The notes under the pieces: generated by a model
What the model saw: only the letters and a program-made list of their open reading frames with translations
Database searches by the model: none
Told to the model about the DNA's origin: nothing
Source: Cloeon dipterum
Lineage: Eukaryota > Arthropoda > Insecta > Ephemeroptera > Baetidae
DNA length: 64,000 nucleotides
Reading direction: 5' to 3'
Assembly (NCBI RefSeq): GCF_949628265.1
Contig: NC_088786.1
Span: forward strand, 8,866,001 to 8,930,000
Shown: positions 33,059 through 45,688 of the stretch, one piece after another
Layout: each line of letters begins with the position of its first letter
Numbering within the stretch: position 1 is the stretch's first letter
Made by a program: the position numbers and the translations under genes

Positions 33059-35463
33059 ATAAAAATATGCACTTAACTCTCCCAGAGAGATAAATTATTC
33101 AACTAAAATCCAGGCTCATATTTTACAAATCATTTACTGCGGTCAGACACAAAATTGCGACGTCGGTGGCGTCCTGCGGTGATTGGTGCGCCTGAGGTGG
33201 CGGAGCAACGTGGCCCGGCAGTTGAACGACGTACTTTGGGCAAAACACAATAAAATGCAAATCGTCTGCGCAATATACGCGGCGCGGGCGTAATTTTGTC
33301 TTTTCACGCGGAGACGATGAATGCGGACGGAATAATGAATTCCATTCATACAGCAACGTGCGAGAGCTGCAAATCAGCGGGGGATTCGCCCAACTGCGCA
33401 ATGACGTCCAGGGAACAACTTTCGGCCGGGACGAAATTACCAAACGAGCAGTCACATGTTTACTCTCCAGCACATACATGTTTTATTTTCAGCACTGATT
33501 GAATGCCACTGGTGCGTGCAACAGTCGAAAAAGTGCTAGCCAGAAATTAAATTACGTGCTGAATATATGCGTTGGTGGAATTTGTGAAAAGCTCCCCATC
33601 AATATTCAAAGCATCATCCCATTCGTCAAAATGGTCCTGGTTGAGAATGCGTAACGAATATGTCATTCCAAATTTCAATCTGCAGATATTCATGGCTGCC
33701 AGATCCCTAGCAAATTAGTATTATTTCGATTAATTCTTTATTTATTCAAACATTTCAAAGGTAAGAGAAGTTAATAACGCGTTTACTTCATTTTTTCCTA
33801 GTTTTTTGTTATTTGAAGTTCTAAAGACGTGAAACAAAATGACGAAGAGAGCAAGATGGGATCGCTAACAATTTGTGTGGTATTAAAGGCCAAATAAGCT
33901 TTAAAAGCATGCATTTTGTTATTCTTACTAATACCTCCACCAAATCTCGGGTTGTAATATTCAGAATTCCAAAAACTGCACCCACTAGACTCGTTTCTAC
34001 CTGCCCTTATTGTATGAGACTAAATGGATTTAAGGGTGATTGCTCACCAAACAACATTTTTCAACCCCCGTGGCAAAAAAAGGAATAACGGAAATGCAAA
34101 GAAATAAATAATTGTGCTATCAAGAATTTAATTATTATCTTTTCATCTCTCTAAAAAGGTTAAGGGTGGTAGTTTAGGGAAGATATTAACTCACTTAAAG
34201 AATTGCAGTTTGTAGCTCTAATGAGTATGTGGGGACTGATCACCTCTGAAAAAAAAAATGTAAATTTCCTCAAATGCTTTCTGCTTCACAACCTTAACTG
34301 GAAATGACTTCCTCAATATTCAAAGCGAGTGCTTTCCTCTTTAACGTCAGTTTGACGAGCAGGAAAACATATTATGAGTTGACCTGACAAAATTACAGCA
34401 ACCTCGCGGAACAAGTTCTTGGAAGCGTGTGTGCGAGTGCTGCTCGATAACAGAATTTTTTTTCCTCTTGAAGTTGTCAATGTTGGTTTTTAATTAGAAC
34501 ATTTTTTCCCTTCATTTGTTTCTCAAAATACACGCTTCTGCAAACGAAACAAGGAAAAGAATATTTAAAAAGTATAATGTTTTTAGAGAAATATTTTGAA
34601 AAAAAGGAACAAAAGCCACAGAACATTTTCCAGCTTGCGTCATTTATCTTTCAGGAACAGTTCTAATTTGTCCATCTCTAAGGGTCCCGGAAAGCCTGCA
34701 GCGATTTCCCAGACGTCACTAAAGGTATATTAAAACTTTGTGTGATGACACTAAAGTTGACTCATTCTCTTCCCACCGCAATTCAGATAAAATATTTAAT
34801 GCAACTGCATTGCACGAAATCTGCTCCCTATTTAAGCACTTCTCTAAAACAGCAGAATGACATTTTTCGCAGGAAAATATTGTAATTTAGAGCATAGAGA
34901 TTGTGTGATAATTTTTTTTCGAATTTATATCAGGAACATGTCTAATTTTCCTATCTCTGAGGGTACCCTGACATTTGATTTTAGTACAAATGGAACATAC
35001 CAGTCAATATTTGACGATTTACCCTTTTTTTCAACCGAAGCGCGTCTAGAATAATCAGCCTGAAGAATAATCGAAAATAATAATTAACATAAAATGCGAC
35101 GTAAGTATTGAGTATGTTAAAAGAGTCATTAAAATTAATTTATCGTGCGTAAAAAGGAGCGTGCACACGACAAAAAGCGGCCGTAAAACTTCTCAGACAG
35201 CGAGGTGACGATTTTATATTTTTTTTTCAAGCAAAAATATCTTTGCAGTAAACGTATATAATTATTGCTTATAAAACCATGTTCCGAGAAGCAACCTTTG
35301 ACGTGTCGGCCCAATTCCACCGCCAAGCCATTAATTAACGGTCGTTTCGAGCAGAGATAGAGGCTTGTTTGAAATCTGACTGTAATTTCAACGTGGTGAT
35401 AAGGGTCTACGAATGTAATAAAAAGTAGCCTGCGATTTTCAGTGCGGACAATTCGAACTTGCA
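33059..35463. other. Intergenic, SIAE to protease homologue
   Basis: No gene supported. Positions 33120-33540 are GC-richer and keep several reading frames open (the longest 118 residues, minus strand), but none resembles a known family; this may be a regulatory island. The rest is AT-rich and includes a repeat copy at 33941-34006. Confidence 0.55.
33941..34006. repeat. Dispersed repeat copy (family 1)
   Basis: About 65 bases matching 46031-46100 in the same orientation. Shared blocks are AAATCTCGG, TCAGAATT.CAAAAACTG and GACTCGT.TC.ACCT. Confidence 0.55.
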
Positions 35464-38400
35464 ATGCGTTTCAAAAGGACGGCTGTGGTGGTGTTGCTCC
35501 TGTTGGGAATCTCGAGACTGTTGGTGGCCAAAGGTTTGAATTAAAATATTCATATGTTCGTAGAGATAGGCTTCAAAGAATAATTTTTGAATGAATTTGA
35601 TTTTCCCCACATTTAAAAACCTTTTTATTGGATCGGTTGGGCTAAAGAGATTAATCATTAAAGTTTATATTATTTAATTTCAATTTGCACATCAAATAAA
35701 TTTGTGTGGTACACATTTTCAAATATTTAATTGTCAGAGTTACGTACCTAAAAATTGAAATCCATATAATGAACATTGTTTTTTGGGCCTAATATTTCTA
35801 AATAATTAATGCATTAAAACAAGTAATTCACTAAAGGTGAATGCAAAAATAATACGTTTTGTGGTTAAATTTACACATTTTTTTACACATCCTTTTTTGA
35901 TTATCTTTTTTTTATTTCTTCATTGTCTCGAGGTGAAATAATATTTAATGCCTTTAGATCTAAACTATGTCTTCAGTGAAAGCAATCAATTTACAATTCT
36001 AGATATTATTAGCCATGCTCTAAACAGTTTTTTATAATAATTTTTAATGTATCCTTTGTTGGTTTATTTATTAAAAAATAGTGAAAATGTGCATGATAAA
36101 TAATAATTTCTAGAAAAAGTTAAATTTATACTATTAATTTTTTGTGTTAATCAATTAAAATCGTTTAAAATAAATTGTAACTAATAGTAAATTATCTCAG
36201 TTTAGGTTTTTTAGATAATTGTAAATGTAATTAAAATGTTTTACAAAAGCGTCCTTCGTTCATAAATACCTTAAACATTTCGAATATTGCAACCAAAAAA
36301 TTAAAAAAAGAGCAACTGAGAAAATTTATCGGGCATGTTGCACAAGTGCGTTCAACACTCCCTTTGTAGCTGGCTGTGCTCGTGCAGCGTTATTCACGTG
36401 AGTGCCGTTTCTGCAACAGCCACCGCTTGTTGTAAAAAGAATTTTAAAGCCATACTCAACATGCAAAAGCAAAAAAACGCAATGAGCACTCACGTGTGCA
36501 CGTTGGCGCGATAAGCGTTATTTTAAAATATACGATCGCGTGAGACAACGCTAATCCGGTTGACATTTGAAATTTCAAGACACACTCCACACCAGCAGCA
36601 CAGTGCAAATATTATCTGAATCTCGAGTTTGTTCGCAGAAAAGGTCTCAGCGGGAAAGCAGGCAAACAAAACGGGTCTGACGAGCAAAAACAAGGGAGCA
36701 GCAGCAGGTTACGCTTCGGGCGTGGAAATCAAGCGCGAGGCCTACATCGGCGAATACCCCTACATTGTAAGCGTGCGAAGGTGTAAAAAAATACGCGTCC
36801 GTTGAGACTCTTTTATTTGCAGGTTTCCGTGCAGACCAACAATGTACACGTGGCGCCCGGAGCCATTATTAACAAGTTCTTCGTTTTTGTCGAGGGATAT
36901 TTTATAGACATGTATGCTCGATTTTTAGACTGTCTGTTTTTACCATATTTGAAGTGTGCTAAAAATACAAAATATTTCTTTTCCGCCAGATTTTTCACTC
37001 TCTGGAACAGTAGAAATATTTTACTAGGAGCTTCTTGTTCATTTTTTATGCAGATTGAATCCCAAGACGTCGACCGTGGTGGCTGGAAGGGTCGACTTGG
37101 GTGTCGCGACCGGAAGTGTCCACCATATCACAAGACTGACGAAACACGAGAACATTTCCTGGCCGCACAACAACGTCGGATTGCTCCGAGTTCGTGCACA
37201 TAAAACATTTTTATACCCGGCGTGAAATTGAAATCTTTTCCATAGGTCTGCCCTCCATTTTCGGCTAAGTACAGGGAAGTACCGCTGCCAGTGAATAAAT
37301 ATCAGTGGCCTACGAACACCCCGGCAAACTTTTTATTTTACAACGAGCAAGGAGTAATATAGTAAATTGTTGTATTTTTATGGCCAACTTCATGGGTTTT
37401 TTGTTCAGAAACTTGTCACAATCGATGCTGCAACCTTGGCTGATAAAGAGTGTGATGCCCTCAACTTGCCCAACAACTGGAAAGCCGAAACTGAAGTCTG
37501 CACCATGCACAGGGAAGGGAACAGTTGTGTAAGTAATAGACAATATAGAATATACCGTAAAATTAAATCCCAATAAAGATAAAGATTTCAGTTACTCGAC
37601 AGGCAAAATACAATTCATAAAAAAATCAAATTTACGAGATAAATGTAACTATTTTTTATTAAGAGTTACTTGTAGGTATCATTTAAGCTTTTAATTTCAT
37701 CCGATTTTTTAAATTAATAATTATTTTTGGTGGTGTTTATGATGCTCTGTCCTGTAAATTTTACTTTAATAAATCCCTCCAATGAGCAAAAATTAAAAGT
37801 AACAATCAAATTGCACATTTCAAAATTCCTTAAAAATTTACTTGCTCACGTTTTAAAAGCGGATTCCTAATTGCAATCAATCAAAATGTTTTGTTTGAGC
37901 TTCGGCTTTGCTCCCTAAAGTAAATTTTGCCAGAAGTGGTGCCTTTTCTCACTGTTTATTATTGGCTTGTCATTTTACTGTGATGACTGTGATGGATATT
38001 TTTGGGAGTGAGAATAAACATGATAATGTAGCGAAAATTTAATCTCGATTTTCAGTTTACAACGTTGTGTTGGTTAACAGGAATTTGGACAAACCTCTGA
38101 GCCGATAATTTATTTTTATTTCAAATAACGCTCGATTCAAGGGAATTGAGGTTTAAATCTGAATTCCAGAGGAGGAAAACAGATTAATATTTATTTGATA
38201 GTTTCACCCCGCATTACATCAAGTTTCGCTTGCCCACGCTCATTAATTTTGCGGGTCGATCTACTTCATCATTTTCTTTCCCCTCGAGAGAGCACACATT
38301 TTTCATTTCTCCAGTAATTGCCTCTTTCACTCTGCTCGACGGTCAGCCAATGCGCGTTAATCTGTCGTTTCAGATTTTCCCTTTCTACCCGTTGCTGGTG

Positions 38401-38553
38401 GCGAGAGGCCGGTTGGCCGGCGCCCAAACGTGGGGAGTGTGCGACGAGAGCAAGACGATCAGCCTGATGAGCGAGCAATTCGTCGACGTCGCAATGTACA
38501 CAAGGTGGATTAGGAAAAACTCGGCGATCCAACACAACAAGTGCCTGCTCTGA
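35464..38553 (+). CDS. Non-catalytic serine protease homologue (trypsin fold, secreted)
   Basis: Seven exons: 35464-35533, 36639-36766, 36823-36911, 37054-37189, 37246-37353, 37409-37528, 38374-38553, giving 276 residues with phases consistent. Signal peptide MRFKRTAVVVLLLLG, then a short linker and a trypsin-like domain from about residue 50 (GEYPYIVSVQT ... TVVAGRVDLG ... NNVGLLR ... WGVC ... YTRWIRKNS). All three catalytic positions are lost: the H57 site lies in VFVEGY (G91), D102 is N136 in HNNVGLL, and the S195 site GDSGGP is replaced by FPFYPL (F221). Cys42 and Cys58 are both lost, while the Cys168-182 and 191-220 pairs remain. No IVGG activation site is seen. Such proteins act as cofactors or binders, for example in immune cascades. 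N129-I-S is an N-glycosylation sequon. The exon 7 acceptor was chosen by alignment. Confidence 0.84.
35534..36638 (+). other. Intron 1 of the protease homologue
   Basis: A 1.1 kb intron, AT-rich for most of its length with a GC-richer section from about 36330 to 36640. No internal gene seen. Confidence 0.65.
37529..38373 (+). other. Intron 6 of the protease homologue
   Basis: An 845-base intron. An alternative acceptor at 38345-38346 would add nine residues (PMRVNLSFQ) in the same frame. Confidence 0.55.
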
Positions 38554-38589
38554 TTGGATTTCGCACCCGCCGCTTCTGTGTCGTAATGA

Positions 38590-38595
38590 AATAAA
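38590..38595 (+). terminator. AATAAA poly(A) signal of the protease homologue
   Basis: AATAAA 37 bases after the stop codon, implying a short 3' UTR. Confidence 0.6.
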
Positions 38596-41540
38596 AATGG
38601 TCTCACTCAGCAGCGTACACAAGTTTTAATTAAATCTCACGGAATAAGGTGACAAAAAATATGGCACACTCGGGAAATGAGCAAAACCTCCTTACAGCCA
38701 ATCCAGGATTTTAATTAAACACGGGATTTAATTTTGACTTCTGAGAGAGAGCCTCTTGTGTTTACTGCGTGTAATAAATATAGGGTTGGGTATTTTAAAC
38801 GCTTCCATTTCATTTTTTTACAAAAAGTTGAATTTAAGACGGGTTTGAGCTCGATTTTTTCGCGGTCTACATGTTTTCCATTTTTTGCCATCAGGGAAGT
38901 GCTATTTTTCCTTCAAAATGAGAGCAAGGGTCAGTAAATTTCCGATGGTTTAACCACCAAATTTAAATGATTTTTTAATAAGACATTTAAAATTAAAATA
39001 TGCCCTTTAAACTAAAAATTTATTGGTTAATTTTTAGCTTAACCATCCGCTCTTTTTAAAAAATATCTGGGCAATCCAATTACTTTTTTAAACTCTCACT
39101 TAATTACTTTCAGGAAAATTGACTTTCAATCGAAATTTTCACCGCCCACAAAACCCATTCAATTACTCCCCTATCTCTCGTGGAATTGCTAGTTAACAAG
39201 ATGGATGAGATAATAATTTTTTGTCCCTTATTTAAACTGTTTTATTCTATAAGAAATTGCCAATAACAATACTTTTTATGAGAATGTGTTTTATTTCAAA
39301 CAATGTTTTATTTTTTTAAAGTAATTTCAGTGAGAAACTCCGATAGTTTTATAGGCCAAGTTTGATTGTCAAAAATTATTTACAAACCTATTTAAAAAAA
39401 AGAATACAAATTACCTTCACAAAAAATAGTCAATTTCGGCTTAAACATCCGTTCCTGTTTAAATACCACACATAATAAAAAAATAGACACTTAACAGTCA
39501 TTATGGAAGTGTAGAGACTGAAGTACAATTTTTGCGAAAAAATATATTGAATTAAAACTATTCAATAGCTAATATCAAAATCGTATAAATTGAAATATTT
39601 AATTTATGGATTGTTTGTGCTTTTAGAACCATTTAATATATAGAAAAAAACTCAAAATTAATTCTCAGACAATTTAAGACCGTTCAAGGCTGCAAAAGTG
39701 ATTTTTATGTTTGTTTCTTAAATCTTTTGCGTGATTATCTTGCGCTCTTTTTGGAGTTTGAAAACAAATCAGACAAACAGAACAAACATCCGGCCTTCTG
39801 GAATTCCCAACCCCGTAGCAATAAAGTTTCGTTTGCGGAGAGTGCGATAAATCACGGACGAGAAGGCTCCGATTTTTGCAGCTTTTTCAGACCTCGCCTA
39901 GATGGCGGCACGATTATTTTCTAGGCCGACGCACCGCTAATTTGCATAATCCGAACACGTGCCCCCGTAATGATTGTGTCTCTTTCTTTTTTTCTTTGGC
40001 TCCTTTTTCCTTACTCTCGAACACTCACGAACGCCCGCGGTGTCGCATGTGCCGCGCAAAGTACGCGCGCATATACATATTTCCGCTCGCTGCTCCCGCT
40101 TGATGCAGTCGTGCAGCTCAAAGGGAAAACAATGCGAGAGCAGGGGTTATTCCAGTTTAGACTGCAACCCTCGTCCCCCGACGCTTTGGAAAGCGAGGGT
40201 CGCCGCCACACGCTTTTTATGAATAACAAAAACTTTGCGCACCGCCCACCAACGATAAGGTGGCGGCAAACTTTTATCTGGCTGAATTTGCGACACTGCC
40301 GCAACAGCTACAAACCTTCCTTCTCACTCTGGGTAATGGAAGAGCTGGCATAAGTCTTCCGTTTATATTTCATCTTGATGGAACAGGCCCAGCAGAAATG
40401 CGAGTTATATTTAGAGGAGATTTGGAGCTGCTCGAGTTTCCCACTTTTCCATTTCACATATTTATTGTATGAAAATTTAGTTCGTTATATTCTCTGGAAA
40501 TTTGAGTAGGATTGTGTATAGTGTATAGATGGAAGAAAAGTTCTTCGTTTAACTTTTTTCAGGCTCTAAATGAGTATGAATCTCGCAGTCGCAATTAAAA
40601 TCGTCTGGTAAACACCTGAATTACCCAAAACATGGCCCAAATAACTTTCGGTACATGAATGATTTCATTTTCTATGAAAATAACAGCTGTAAATTTGGTA
40701 AAAATGTGTTTCATCGTGTTTTAAAAGCACAAGATGTTATTCCACCCGCACTGAAAAGCTGTTTGGCGGCACAGTATCTCCATCTGCAAGGCGTATTTAA
40801 TATTTGATTTTTTTGTCTACTAATCATCCGGCCTCGTCAACTTAGATAGTCTTTGGAAAGTAGTTTAATAAAGGTCAATTTTTTCTAACAAGATGTTTTG
40901 TTTTTTAATATATCTTTTATACGTGTATTATTTGGGCGACTGAATAAATTATTTTGAATTAATTAATATACACATTGTTCGTAGTTCGAAACCATAATTA
41001 GTCATTAATATTTTTGTACGTTATTTTAATGGGCATTTTTAAAATTTATAATATGATACAAGCTCGGGATATATATGTAAATGCTGAAATGCCCGTTTCT
41101 CTAGATGCCTGCTCAATTTTCCAAAAAAATGGAATCAAATTTTTTTAGCAAACTTTGTTGATTCAACACCTCCATACCACCCTAACAACATATTAAAAAT
41201 AAGGAAGGAGCAGACAGAGAAATTTAAAAATTACAGACCGTATCAAATTACTCTTTATGGAAATTCGCATAATTGCTTGCAAGCAATTATTCTGCACGTA
41301 AAACACAATAGAATTAATTATTTATCGACAATTCATGCATTAAATAAAATTCTCCCATTCTACATAACAAAGCCCACATTTCAAGCAGATCGATATGGTA
41401 TGCATTTAAATAAACAGAAACTGTACAAAATCATTTTTCCCTGCCCTAAAAAACTAACAAATTTCACACTTCATACCAACCAAAAGGCGATGAAAAAAGT
41501 ATGTTTTCGAACAATAAGTGGATAACAGAGGACTTAAAAG
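38596..41540. other. Gene-poor DNA with one GC-richer island
   Basis: AT-rich except for about 39770-40340, which is GC-richer, has few stop codons and keeps frames of 82-127 residues open on both strands. None of these has a recognisable domain or a splice pattern like the genes to the left. I read it as a possible cis-regulatory island. Confidence 0.4.
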
Positions 41541-41553
41541 GGGTCTATTCGTC

Positions 41554-41573
41554 GCCGATAAATAATTATCGGC
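41554..41573. repeat. Perfect 8-bp hairpin containing paired GATA motifs
   Basis: GCCGATAA, a 4-base spacer, then TTATCGGC: a perfect inverted repeat with two GATAA sites head to tail. It sits just upstream of the GC-rich candidate first exon. Confidence 0.6.
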
Positions 41574-41599
41574 CCGGGGTGGAAAACCTATCACTGTTG

Positions 41600-42010
41600 T
41601 GCGTGTGTTTGTGCGGCGAAATTGGATGAATCGGGGCGAGATTTTGTGGCCGAGTGGACGGACCAGCGGGTTGCGGGTCGGGGTTGAGGGGGAGCAGAGT
41701 CGTCGCTTTGCGCATAATCTGGGTTCGGCGCTGGCGCCGTGGCTCGGCCGCACTCACACACAGTCAGGCACACAGGGGCTTCGCTTGCCCTTGGCCCATA
41801 CGGCGCTAGTGCTCGCACTGAGTCTCTCGGGGGTGAAGCGTCGCTCGCTCGTGCCATTTGCAAGCAACTCACTCCTCACTCTCTCAGCAAGCCAGCCCGT
41901 CGCTGCTGTCTGCCGGAAACTCTCCGCTCCAACACTCTCGGTGAGTACGAAAATCGGCTTCGCTTTCACGCTCGGCCCATGCCTCCGTCCCAAACGGGCT
42001 GTCACTTTGT
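41600..42010 (+). promoter_or_regulatory. CpG-rich island with candidate untranslated first exon and splice donor
   Basis: The most CpG-rich stretch of the right half. It contains initiator-like TCAGT/TCAGG sequence near 41764 and an excellent splice donor, CTCTCG|GTGAGTACG, at about 41939/41940. This would fit a non-coding first exon on the plus strand whose next exon lies far downstream, possibly outside the window. A 141-residue open frame covers the region but shows no domain, so I do not call a protein. Confidence 0.32.
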
Positions 42011-42323
42011 TTCCACTGCGATGACACTGACCATGACCACGCCACGACTAAAATTAAGTTGGAAATAACAGAAAAAATAAAGAGTATAAACAACAAAAAT
42101 TTCAAATGGAAATTTATCTGACTTTGTCAAATAACTATCTGCGTTTGCCCTTTCCACTTCCGTATCTTAATACATTAAGAAACCGGAAATTTAAAAACTA
42201 ACCTCGATATGACGAAAGTGGATGAAATAAATAAAAGGGGTCAAATCAATTGCGTGTTATTCTGCTTTAAAGATTGTTTGATATTAAGATAATTAAATGT
42301 AAGGATATGGAAGACACAGGATA

Positions 42324-42387
42324 CGACAATTGGCTCGGATTCTAGTTACTCGCTATTTGCGAACAATAGTAGCTAGGATCCAAGTCG
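42324..42387. other. Long hairpin, microRNA-precursor-like
   Basis: GGATTCTAGTTACT (42337-42350) pairs throughout with AGTAGCTAGGATCC (42368-42381), 14 pairs including two G-U wobbles, around a 17-base loop. Outside a 5-base bulge the pairing resumes with TT/AA and CGAC/GTCG. The stem is shorter than a typical microRNA precursor. It could be a structured element of another kind. Confidence 0.35.
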
Positions 42388-44017
42388 ACTATCGTACCAT
42401 CCTTTCTTGAATAGTGGACACAATTTTCTCCCGGAAATCGTGATACGCAATGCAAAAAACAAATCTGTTCAGTACATAATACACATATTTCACTTAATCG
42501 CCACAAGAGGAATTCAAATTAACACAGGGCAACAGTTAAATGATTGTGATTATTGGCTGCAGTAAGCAGACTGTCGAGTAATTTCTTTTTAACAATAGAC
42601 CTTGCCACGACTAAAATTAAAATATGACCAATTATACTATACAGAAGTTACAACTCTTGATCATATTTTCTAGGCAGATATCGATTTCTCTAGATCTTTT
42701 CAACGGTACATTGCACTTTTTATTAAACCTCTTTGTTGGGAAATAAAGTAAGATTTCAAATAGAGAGACAGTCCTCATCATTTGGCAATCTCTAATTTTG
42801 GAGCCACTTATACTACCTTCGTCAATTTTGGCTTTAAATGTGCTCTAAGAGATTACTACTTAATGCATTGGCTACAAAGATTTACCGAGGGTTTGCAGTA
42901 TATACCCTCTTTAAATCAGCCACGAAACAAATTTCACAGAAAATTGGCAAAAGGTGCTATTTTTATTTATTGTTGCCGTTTGGTTCTTTTTTAACTCTGC
43001 ACATAGCAGAGGTAAATTGTTTTTTTAATCATTCACAGAAAAAATGCATAAATGAACCCTTTTTTGGGAGAGTTAAAAAACCTTTTAATGTGTTCATTAT
43101 GTCATCCCATAGTACATAAAAAAATCACAAATTAAAATAAATAAATGGCAAAGTAATCATCAGAGTGTATGATAGTGCCTTTGTGAGCCATCTTGCAGAT
43201 GAAACTCAAAATGTACACCACCTGTCTTTGTTTTTCATCAGTGTAATGTGTAGCGCAGGAGCTGCCTGTGGGTGACAAAGCCTAAATCTGTCTGCCACGT
43301 ATCACACGCGGGGGCGCAGCAAAAGCAAAAGTAGTGAGAGACCGACTTTGGTGTGTGTTTGCCGACAAGAGAGAGCGAGTTGCAAAGGTCAAACACAACA
43401 CGCGTAATAAGTTGGTGGAAAGTTTGCATCATTTCGAGTCACAGCGGCAGAAGCAGCGGCAGGAGCGACTCGTGCTTAATGTTGTGCGAACACATTATAC
43501 GCGAACGCCGGGGTTAGCCAGCGAGTCTCTCGGATGACCACTTGCTATCGATTAGTGTGCTTAGGTTAAGCCGCGGAACTCGCACACACACGCGTCCGCC
43601 ACATCCTTTATTCATGCCCAGAAAGATAAATATGACTCGAAGATGGCGACCGCCGTGCATTTTCTTTTCTGTTTGTTTCCAGGCAATTGTTTTTTACAGC
43701 GACGTAAGATATCCTTTTCGCATCTTACACAACGTGGAGTTTCTGGAATTTTTTTTTAATTTTAGTTTTATTACATCACAAACCGTTTCGTTACATTTTC
43801 GGGTTCTTTCGAATTCAATCCTGCCTGATGCCTGATTTGACGTGCTGAAAACCAAAATCATTTCAGCCAATCGGGGTGAAACGTAAACAGCAATTAATAA
43901 AACCTTAACCTGTCGAGTGATTTGAACCAAAAACGTCAAATGAAACCTTTTTACGCTGAGTATTCAAAGCAGCAGGATTGAATCTGAAATCGCAGTACCC
44001 GACAATTTTGCATGAAT
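42388..44017. other. Gene-poor DNA
   Basis: No gene supported. Positions about 43190-43670 are GC-richer; the rest is AT-rich. Confidence 0.45.
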
Positions 44018-44021
44018 GGTG

Positions 44022-44034
44022 GCGCCATCTATTG
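44022..44034 (+). promoter_or_regulatory. CTCF-like insulator motif 1
   Basis: GCGCCATCTATTG within GGTGGCGCCATCTATTG. It resembles the core bound by insect CTCF (GCGCC..CTA.TG type). A second match in the same orientation lies 441 bases downstream. Protein binding is inferred. Confidence 0.38.
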
Positions 44035-44462
44035 AAGGCTCTAATGGGGAAAATTTTCGCAATTTGGACAATTTGGTAATAAAAACTAGTTGTTTAGTTA
44101 TATTTTTAAGTGAAAAATGCTTGTTTTGAATTTTATTATTGGTGATTACTGACAATTGAGTGCCAGCAAGCGTAATTAAAACTTTATAAATAAAAAAATG
44201 TCACCATTGGGGGGCCTTTAAACAAAGTATTTATTCCCAATTAGTAAATTGAGGTGGGTTTTAAAAACTCGCCGTTCATTTAAAAATTCAAGTCACTTTA
44301 ACTATTTTTAGGTTCAATATATCCTGCTCTTTCAGCATTTTAAACGAGGAATAGTTGAAATCTTTTGATAAGCAAAAATCTGCACAGTTAGTTGCGGCAA
44401 TAACGTGAAGGAAGGTTCTTAAAAAATCGATGAGCATTTTTATACTTTATTATATAGAGTTG

Positions 44463-44476
44463 GCGCCACCTGTTGG
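44463..44476 (+). promoter_or_regulatory. CTCF-like insulator motif 2
   Basis: GCGCCACCTGTTGG within TTGGCGCCACCTGTTGG, same orientation as the site at 44022. Both stand out in AT-rich surroundings. Confidence 0.38.
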
Positions 44477-45643
44477 CTGCTTTAAGTGTACTTTTATATT
44501 TACGCAGAAAGCCTATTTAAAATGATTGATTAATGCTCTTTAGTCTCTGGAAATGCCATTGGTTTAGTCGGAAGGATTGTGTTAGATTTTAAAATGAAAA
44601 ATGATGAAAACTAACAAAAACTACAAATTGAGAAAATTATTGAAAAAATTCCACTTTGATTACTTTGAAGAATAGTCTAATGTTTCCCATTTATGAACCT
44701 TAAAACATTTTAGAAGTTGGTACTGAAGTACTAGAGTTGTTTGGCTTTCAGTGTCGTTATAGTACAAATGATTACAAGTTTTTCCCTAGACCATTTTATT
44801 TCTAAACATTAAAAATCCAAGAGTGGTGCTCCTCGTGTCCTACATACTCCCCCGTGAATTGCGCCTTCAGCATCAGCATCAACGTCCGACTTTACAGAAT
44901 TTCCACCGCAACTAAATTCACGAGCACTTCCGCACGGCGCTGCACTTTCCACTAGCTAAAATATGCGACATATATACAACTGCAAATACGTGTGCACAGC
45001 TCGAAACTACTCATGCATTTTGCAAAGTTGCGCGAGAGCTGTAGCTAGAGAAGAAAAATTCCGCGGCAATTTACCCTCATGCACTCACGGTGCTATTATG
45101 CAACTGCGCGCACAAGAAACTGAAACAACACTATACTCGCATCGGTCGTCTTACTTAGCTTGAAACAGTTGAAACTTCAACTGGATGCACGCGTAGAATG
45201 CACTGGCGCCTTGCTAACTACACCAAGTACCAAGTGGAAAGCTCGAGAGGTGCATTCAGAAATTTACGAAACGGGCTCTCGGCATTTTAGCCTCTTCGGA
45301 GGGATGAAGAGGGAACTTTAACTCGTTAATGAGATGCCTCTGGAGAGGTATTCATGCTTGACTGGCATAATTGGACATGTGATATCTCGTTCCACGTCAA
45401 TTAAATTAAATTAATCAGATACCGGAATTTTCATTCTGGGTTTGTAGAATACTAATGCGGTTTGGCAGCAGGGAGAACTAATATGCAGCGCTATTCAATC
45501 ATTCATTTGACTGACAGAATAGTTGAGATACTGGAACAAATCAATAAGTTAGTTGAGATAGCAACTGGAAACAACTAATGAATAGGGCTGTTAATTTTAG
45601 AAAATCGACTGTTTATTTCTGAGTTTTAGATTTTCATGGGGTT

Positions 45644-45688
45644 ATCAAATGAGCACCAATCATACAATTTTAAGCCTATTAAACCACA
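45644..45688. repeat. Dispersed repeat copy (family 2)
   Basis: Partner of 25371-25424. It lies about 350 bases from the family 1 copy at 46031, so both may belong to one decayed element of roughly 0.45 kb. Confidence 0.45.

Noticed and set aside
33123-33479. 118-residue minus-strand frame between SIAE and the protease homologue
   Set aside because: No recognisable domain, no splice context, and overlapping frames on the other strand are open too because of base composition.
38335-38373. Alternative acceptors for the last exon of the protease homologue (after CTCCAG or GGTCAG)
   Set aside because: The first gives an in-frame stop. The second is possible but adds nine residues where trypsins have none.
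41599-42024. 141-residue plus-strand frame in the CpG island
   Set aside because: All frames are open in this stretch; the protein is low-complexity with no domain. A non-coding exon is likelier.
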